64,000 nt of DNA from Mimachlamys varia (lineage: Eukaryota > Mollusca > Bivalvia > Pectinida > Pectinidae). This document shows, piece by piece, positions 57,101-64,000 of this stretch. Position numbers and translations under genes: made by a program. How positions within the stretch are numbered: the first letter of the stretch is position 1; each line of letters opens with the position of its first letter. The stretch lies in NCBI GenBank assembly GCA_947623455.1, contig OX392527.1:8924001-8988000 (forward strand), written 5' to 3'. The notes below the pieces were generated by a model. The model saw nothing but the letters and a program-made list of their open reading frames with translations, was not told where the DNA came from and did not search any database.

Positions 57101-60100
57101 ACCCGCTGTTCGGTTCCCCAGAAAGTGAGTGCACTGTCATCCCTACCCGCTGTTCAGTTCCCCAGAAAGTGAGTGCACTGTCATGACTATCCACTGTTTG
57201 GTTCCCCAGAAAGTGACTGTACTGTCATCCCTACCCGCTGTTCGGTTCCCCAGAAAGTGAGTGCACTGTCATCCCTACCCGCTGTTCAGTTCCCCAGAAA
57301 GTGAGTTTACTGTCATCCCTACCCGCTGTTTGGTTCCCCAGAAAGTGAGTGCACTGTCATCCCTACCCGCTGTTCAGTTCCCCAGAAAGTGATTGCACTG
57401 TCATCCCTACCCGCTGTTCAGTTCCCCAGAAAGTGAGTTTACTGTCATCCCTACCCGCTGTTTGGTTCCCCAGAAAGTGAGTGCACTGTCATCCCTACCC
57501 GCTGTTCAGTTCCCCAGAAAGTGACTGTACTGTCATCCCTACCCGCTGTTCGGTTCCCCAGAAAGTGAGTGCACTGTCATCCCTACCCGCTGTTCGGTTC
57601 CCCAGAAAGTGAGTGCACTGTCATCCCTACCCGCTGTTCGGTTCCCCAGAAAGTGACTGTACTGTCATCCCTACCCGCTGTTCGGTTCCCCAGAAAGTGA
57701 GTGTACCGTCATCCCTACCCGCTGTTCGGTTCCCCAGAAAGTGAGTGTACTGTCATCCCTACCCGCTGTTCGGTTCCCCAGAAAGTGACTGTATTGTCAT
57801 GACTATCCACTGTTCGGTTCCCCAGAAAGTGACTGTACTGTCATCACTATTCGCTGTTCGGTTCCCCAGAAAGTGAGTGTACTGTCATCACTACCCGCTG
57901 TTCGGTTCCCCAGAAAGTGACTGTACTGTCATCACTATTCGCTGTTCGGTTCCCCAGAAAGTGACTGTACTGTCATCCCTACCCGCTGTTCGGTTCCCCA
58001 GAAAGTGAGTGTACTGTCATCACTACCCGTTGTTCGGTTCCCCAGAAAGTGAGTTTACTGTCATCACTATTCGCTGCCCGGTTCCCCAGAAAGTGACTGT
58101 ACTGTCATCCCTACCCGCTGTCCGGTTCCCCAGAAAGTGAGTGTTCTGTCATCACTATCCGCTGTCCGGTTCCTCAGAAAACGAGTGTACTGTCATCACT
58201 ATTCGCTGTCCGGTTCCTCAGAAAACGAGTGTACTGTCATCACTATTCGCTGTTCGGTTCCCCAGAAAGTGAATGTACTGTCATCACTACCCGCTGTTCG
58301 GTTCCCCAGAAAGTGAGTTTATTGTCATCACTATTCGCTGTCCGGTTCCCCAGAAAGTGACTGTACTGTCATCCCTACCCGCTGTTCGGTTCCCCAGAAA
58401 GTGAGTTTATTGTCATCACTACCCGCTGTCCGGTTCCCCAGAAAGTGAATGTACTGTCATCACTACCCGCTGTTCGGTTCCCCAGAAAGTGAGTTTATTG
58501 TCATCACTATTCGCTGTCCGGTTCCCCAGAAAGTTAGTGTACTGTCATCACTATCCACTGTTCGGTTCCCCAGAAAGTGAGTGTACTGTCATCACTATCC
58601 GCTGTCCGGTTCCTCAGAAAGCGAGTGTACTGTCATCACTATTCGCTGTCCGGTTCCTCAGAAAGCGAGTGTACTGCAATCACTATTCGCTGTTTGGTTC
58701 CCCAGAAAGTGAGTGTACTGTCATCACTATCCACTGTTTTGTTCCCCAGAAAGCGAGTGTACTGTCATCACTATTCGCTGTCCGGTTCCCCAGAAAGTGA
58801 GTGTACTGTCATCACTACCCGCTGTTCGGTTCCCCAGAAAGTGAGTTTATTGTCATCACTACCCGCTGTTCGGTTCCCCAGAAAGTGAATGTACTGTCAT
58901 CACTACCCGCTGTTCGGTTCCCCAGAAAGTGAGTTTATTGTCATCACTATTCGCTGTCCGGTTCCCCAGAAAGTGAGTGTACTGTCATCACTATCCACTG
59001 TTCGGTTCCCCAGAAAGTGAGTGTACTGTCATCACTATCCGCTGTCCGGTTCCTCAGAAAGCGAGTGTACTGTCATCACTATTCGCTGTCCGGTTCCTCA
59101 GAAAGCGAGTGTACTGCAATCACTATTCGCTGTTTGGTTCCCCAGAAAGTGAGTGTACTGTCATCACTATCCACTGTTTTGTTCCCCAGAAAGCGAGTGT
59201 ACTGTCATCACTATTCGCTGTCCGGTTCCCCAGAAAGTGAGTGTACTGTCATCACTACCCGCTGTCCGGTTCCCCAGAAAGTGAGTGTACTGTCATCACT
59301 ATTCGCTGTCCGGTTCCTTAGAAAGTGAGTGTACTGTCATCACTAACCGCTGTCCGGTTCCCCAGAAAGTGAGTGTACTGTCATCACTACCCGCTGTCCG
59401 GTTCCTTAGAAAGCGAGTATACTGCCATCACTATTCGCTGTTCGGTTCCTCAGAAAGCGAGTGTACTGTCATCACTATTCGCTGTCCGGTTCCTTAGAAA
59501 GCGAGTATACTGCCATCACTATTCGCTGTTCGGTTCCTCAGAAAGCGAGTATACTGCCATCACTATTCGCTGTTCGGTTCCCCAGAAAGTGAGTGTACTG
59601 TCATCACTACCCGCTGTCCGGTTCCCCAGAAAGTGAGTGTACTGTCATCACTATTCGCTGTCCGGTTCCCCAGAAAGTGAGTGTACTGTCATCACTACCC
59701 GCTGTCCGGTTCCCCAGAAAGTGAGTGTACTGTCATCACTACCCGCTGTCCGGTTCCCCAGAAAGTGAGTGTACTGTCATCACTATTCACTGTTCGGTTC
59801 CCCAGAAAGTGAGTGTACTGTCATCACTATTCGCTGTCCGGTTCCCCAGAAAGTGAGTGTACTGCCATCACTATTCACTGTTCGGTTCCCCAGAAAGTGA
59901 GTGTACTGTCATCACTATTCGCTGTCCGGTTCCTCAGAAAGTGAGTGTACTGCCATCACTATTCGCTGTCCGGTTCCTCAGAAAGTGAGTGTACTGCCAT
60001 CACTATTCGCTGTTCGGTTCCCCAGAAAGTGAGTGTACTGTCATCACTATTCACTGTTCGGTTCCCCAGAAAGTGAGTGTACTGTCATCACTATTCGCTG

Positions 60101-63100
60101 TCCGGTTCCTCAGAAAGTGAGTGTACTGCCATCACTATTCGCTGTTCGGTTCCCCAGAAAGTGAGTGTACTGTCATCACTACCCGCTGTCCGGTTCCCCA
60201 GAAAGTGAGTGTACTGTCATCACTATTCGCTGTCCGGTTCCTCAGAAAGTGACTGTACTGCCATCACTATTCGCTGTTCGGTTCCCCAGAAAGTGAGTGT
60301 ACTGTCATCACTATCCACTGTTCGGTTCCCCAGAAAGTGAGTGTACTGTCATCACTATCCACTGTTCGGTTCCCCAGAAAGCGAGTGTACTGTCATCACT
60401 ATTCGCTGTTTGGTTCCCCAGAAAGCGAGTGTACTGTCATCACTATTTGCTGTTTGGTTCCCCAGAAAGCGAGTGTACTGTCATCACTATTCGCTGTTTG
60501 GTTCCCCAGAAAGCGAGTGTACTGTCATCACTATTCGCTGTTTTGTTCCCCAGAAAGCGAGTGTACTGTCATCACTATCCACTGTTCGGTTCCCAAGAAA
60601 GCGAGTGTACTGTCATCACTATTCGCTGTTTGGTTCCCCAAAAAGTGAGTGTACTGTCATCACTATTCGCTGTTTGGTTCCCCAGAAAGTGAGTGTACTG
60701 TCATCACTATTCGCTGTCCGGTTCCCCAGAAAGTGAGTGTACTGTCATCACTATTCGCTGTCCGGTTCCCCAGAAAGTGAGTGTACTGTCATCACTATTC
60801 GCTGTCCGGTTCCCCAGAAAGTGAGTGTACTGTCATCACTATTTGCTGTCCGGTTCCTCAGAAAGTGAGTGTATTGTCATCACTATTCACTGTCCGGTTC
60901 CCCAGAAAGTGAGTGTACTGTCATCACTATCCACTGTTCGGTTCCCCAGAAAGCGAGTGTACTGTCATCACTATTCGCTGTTTGGTTCCCCAGAAAGCGA
61001 GTGTTCTGTCATCACTATTCGCTGTCCGGTTCCTCAGAAAGTGAGTGTACTGTCATCACTATTCGCTGTCCGGTTCCTCAGAAAGTGAGTGTACTGCCAT
61101 CACTATTCGCTGTTCGGTTCCCCAGAAAGTGAGTGTACTGTCATCACTACCCGCTGTCCGGTTCCCCAGAAAGTGAGTGTACTGTCATCACTATTCGCTG
61201 TCCGGTTCCTCAGAAAGTGACTGTACTGCCATCACTATTCGCTGTTCGGTTCCCCAGAAAGTGAGTGTACTGTCATCACTATCCACTGTTCGGTTCCCCA
61301 GAAAGTGAGTGTACTGTCATCACTATCCACTGTTCGGTTCCCCAGAAAGCGAGTGTACTGTCATCACTATTCGCTGTTTGGTTCCCCAGAAAGCGAGTGT
61401 ACTGTCATCACTATTTGCTGTTTGGTTCCCCAGAAAGCGAGTGTACTGTCATCACTATTCGCTGTTTGGTTCCCCAGAAAGCGAGTGTACTGTCATCACT
61501 ATTCGCTGTTTTGTTCCCCAGAAAGCGAGTGTACTGTCATCACTATCCACTGTTCGGTTCCCAAGAAAGCGAGTGTACTGTCATCACTATTCGCTGTTTG
61601 GTTCCCCAGAAAGCGAGTGTACTGTCATCACTATTCGCTGTTTGGTTCCCCAGAAAGTGAGTGTACTGTCATCACTATTCGCTGTCCGGTTCCCCAGAAA
61701 GTGAGTGTACTGTCATCACTATTCACTGTCCGGTTCCCCAGAAAGTGAGTGTACTGTCATCACTATTCGCTGTCCGGTTCCCCAGAAAGTGAGTGTACTG
61801 TCATCACTATTTGCTGTCCGGTTCCTCAGAAAGTGAGTGTATTGTCATCACTATTCACTGTCCGGTTCCCCAGAAAGTGAGTGTACTGTCATCACTATCC
61901 ACTGTTCGGTTCCCCAGAAAGCGAGTGTACTGTCATCACTATTCGCTGTTTGGTTCCCCAGAAAGCGAGTGTTCTGTCATCACTATTCGCTGTCCGGTTC
62001 CTCAGAAAGTGAGTGTACTGTCATCACTACCCGCTGTTCGGTTCCCCAGAAAGCGAGTGTACTGTCATCACTACCCGCTGTTCGGTTCCCCAGAAAGTGA
62101 GTGTACTGTCATCACTATTCGCTGTTTGGTTCCCCAGAAAGTGAGTGTACTGTCATCACTGTCCGCTGTTCGGTTCCCCAGAAAGCGAGTGTACTGTCAT
62201 CACTTTTCGCTGTTCGGTTCCCCAGAAAGTGAGTGTACTGCCATCACTATTCGCTGTCCGGTTCCTCAGAAAGCGAGTGTGCTGTCATCACTATTCGCTG
62301 TCCGGTTCCTCAGAAAGTGAGTGTACTGTCATCACTATCCGCTGTTCGGCACCCCAGAAAGTGACTGTACTGTCATCCCTACCCGCTGTTCGGTTCCCCA
62401 GAAAGTGAGTGTACTGCCATCACTATTCGCTGTCCGGTTCCTCAGAAAGTGAGTGTACTGTCATCACTATTCGCTGTCCGGTTCCTCAGAAAGCGAGTGT
62501 GCTGTCATCACTATTCGCTGTCCGGTTCCTCAGAAAGCGAGTGTACTGTCATCACTATCCGCTGTTCGGTTCCTCAGAAATTGAGTGTACTGCCATTACT
62601 ATCCGCTGTTTGGTTCCCCAGAAAGTGAGTGTACTGTCATCACTATCCGCTGTTCGGTTCCTCAGAAAGTGAGTGTACTGCCATTACTATCCGCTGTTCG
62701 GTTCCCCAGAAAGTGAGTGTACTGCCATCACTATCCGCTGTCCGGTTCCTCAGAAAGTGAATGTACTGTCATCACTATCCGCTGTTCGGTTCCCCAGAAA
62801 ACGAGTGTACTGTCATCACTATTCGCTGTCCGGTTACCCAGAAAGTGAGTGTACTGTCATCACTATTCGCTGTTTGGTTCCCCAGAAAGTGAGTGTACTG
62901 TCATCACTATTCGCTGTCCGGTTCCCCAGAAAGTGAGTGTACTGTCATCACTATTCGCTGTCCGGTTCCCCAGAAAGTGAGTTTACTGTCATCACTATTC
63001 GCTGTCCGGTTCCCCAGAAAGTGAGTTTACTGTCATCACTATTCGCTGTCCGGTTCCCCAGAAAGTGAGTGTACTGTCATCACTATTCGCTGTTTGGTTC

Positions 63101-64000
63101 CCCAGAAAGTGAGTGTACTGTCATCACTATTCGCTGTCCGGTTCCTCAGAAAGTGATTGTACTGTCATCACTATCCACTGTCCGGTTCCTCAGAAAGTGA
63201 GTGTACTGTCATCACTATCCACTGTCCGGTTCCCCAGAAAGTGAGTGTACTGTCATCACTACCCGCTGTCCGGTTCCCCAGAAAGTGAGTGTACTGTCAT
63301 CACTATTCGCTGTCCGGTTCCTCAGAAAGTGATTGTACTGTCATCACTATCCACTGTCCGGTTCCCCAGAAAGTGAGTTTACTGTCATCACTACCCGCTG
63401 TTCGGTTCCCCAGAAAGTGAGTGTACTGTCATCACTATTCGCTGTCCGGTTCCCCAGAAAGTGAGTGTACTGTCATCACTATTCGCTGTTTGGTTCCCCA
63501 GAAAGTGAGTGTACTGTCATCACTACCCGCTGTCCGGTTCCCCAGAAATTGAGTGTACTGTCATCACTATCCGCTGTCCGGTTCCTCAGAAAGTGAGTGT
63601 ACTGTCATCACTATCCGCTGTTCGGTTCCCCAGAAAGCGAGTGTACTGTCATCACTATTCACTGTCCGGTTCCCCAGAAAGTGACTGTACTGTCATCACT
63701 ATTCACTGTCCGGTTCCCCAGAAAGTGAGTGTACTGTCATCACTATTCACTGTCCGGTTCCCCAGAAAGCGAGTGTACTGTCATCACTATCCACTGTCCG
63801 GTTCCTCAGAAAGTGATTGTACTGTCATCACTATTCGCTGTCCGGTTCCCCAGAAAGTGAGTGTACTGTCATCACTATTCGCTGTCCGGTTCCCCAGAAA
63901 GTGAGTGTACTGTCATCACTATTCGCTGTTTGGTTCCTCAGAAAGTGAGTGTACTGTCATCACTATCCACTGTCTGGTTCCTCAGAAAGTGAGTGTACTG
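51112..64000. repeat. 44-bp minisatellite, at least 290 units, runs off the right edge
   Basis: The unit contains 'TTCGGTTCCCCAGAAAGTGA', 'GTGTACTGTCATCACTA' and 'TTCGCTG'. Homologous points from 52333 to 63509 are exactly 254 x 44 bases apart, so there is no net gain or loss of a base over 11 kb. Higher-order blocks are seen at 176 bp (51201 and 51377), 352 bp (53433 and 53785), 440 bp (58577 and 59017) and 968 bp (60297 and 61265). Each unit carries a CCCCAG|AAAGTGAGT string that looks like a 3' splice site followed by a 5' splice site. ORFs on it are by-products of the period. Confidence 0.98.

Noticed and set aside
51118..63904. Dozens of ORFs of 66-175 codons
   Set aside because: All are frames of the 44-bp array. 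The same peptide words return at multiples of 44 bases.

Overview
The window looks like nuclear DNA of a marine mollusc, most likely a bivalve. It is AT-rich and nearly empty of genes. It carries a DIRS-type tyrosine-recombinase retroelement, several decayed LINEs, a dead mariner, tRNA-derived SINEs, TTAA-flanked short DNA elements, and a repeat family with a 'GCTCACCTGGT' head and 'ACCAGGTGAGC' tail that I associate with bivalve genomes. The species cannot be fixed from the sequence alone.

Layout. 1-1453: 3' end of a DIRS element, with its recombinase ORF and a 77-bp inverted repeat. 1.8-4.7 kb and 5.4-8.8 kb: two decayed LINEs on the minus strand; the second keeps an almost open RT behind a shortened endonuclease and an L1-type ORF1. 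9.5-10.2 kb: a short TTAA element. 11.4-18.6 kb: a duplicated 270-bp segment with 24-bp, 47-bp and 29-bp tandem arrays. 20.1-23.5 kb: a TTAA DNA element with an ORF1-only L1-type retroelement inside it. 23.9-26.2 kb: a 30-bp array, a SINE and a decayed array of about 170-bp units. 26.8-30.2 kb: a 46-bp array open in several reading frames. 30.9-35.5 kb: a foldback element, a second 46-bp array and remnants of another reverse transcriptase. 36.1-38.9 kb: a 47-bp array. 39.2-42.2 kb: a TIR element, a mariner pseudogene and a tRNA-Glu-like SINE. 42.2-44.5 kb: a 39-42-bp array. 45.6-49.9 kb: a TTAA MITE and a composite tandem-repeat element. 51.0 kb to the right edge: a possible first coding exon with a strong splice donor, followed within about 15 bases by a 44-bp minisatellite of at least 12.9 kb.

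By my estimate about half of the window is tandem repeat. The only candidate host coding sequence I would defend is the 33-codon exon at 51002-51100; every other long ORF is a mobile-element gene or an artefact of a tandem array. The genes form no pathway. What connects the parts is repeat dynamics: nested insertion, higher-order duplication inside arrays, and amplification of a piece of a mobile element into a minisatellite.
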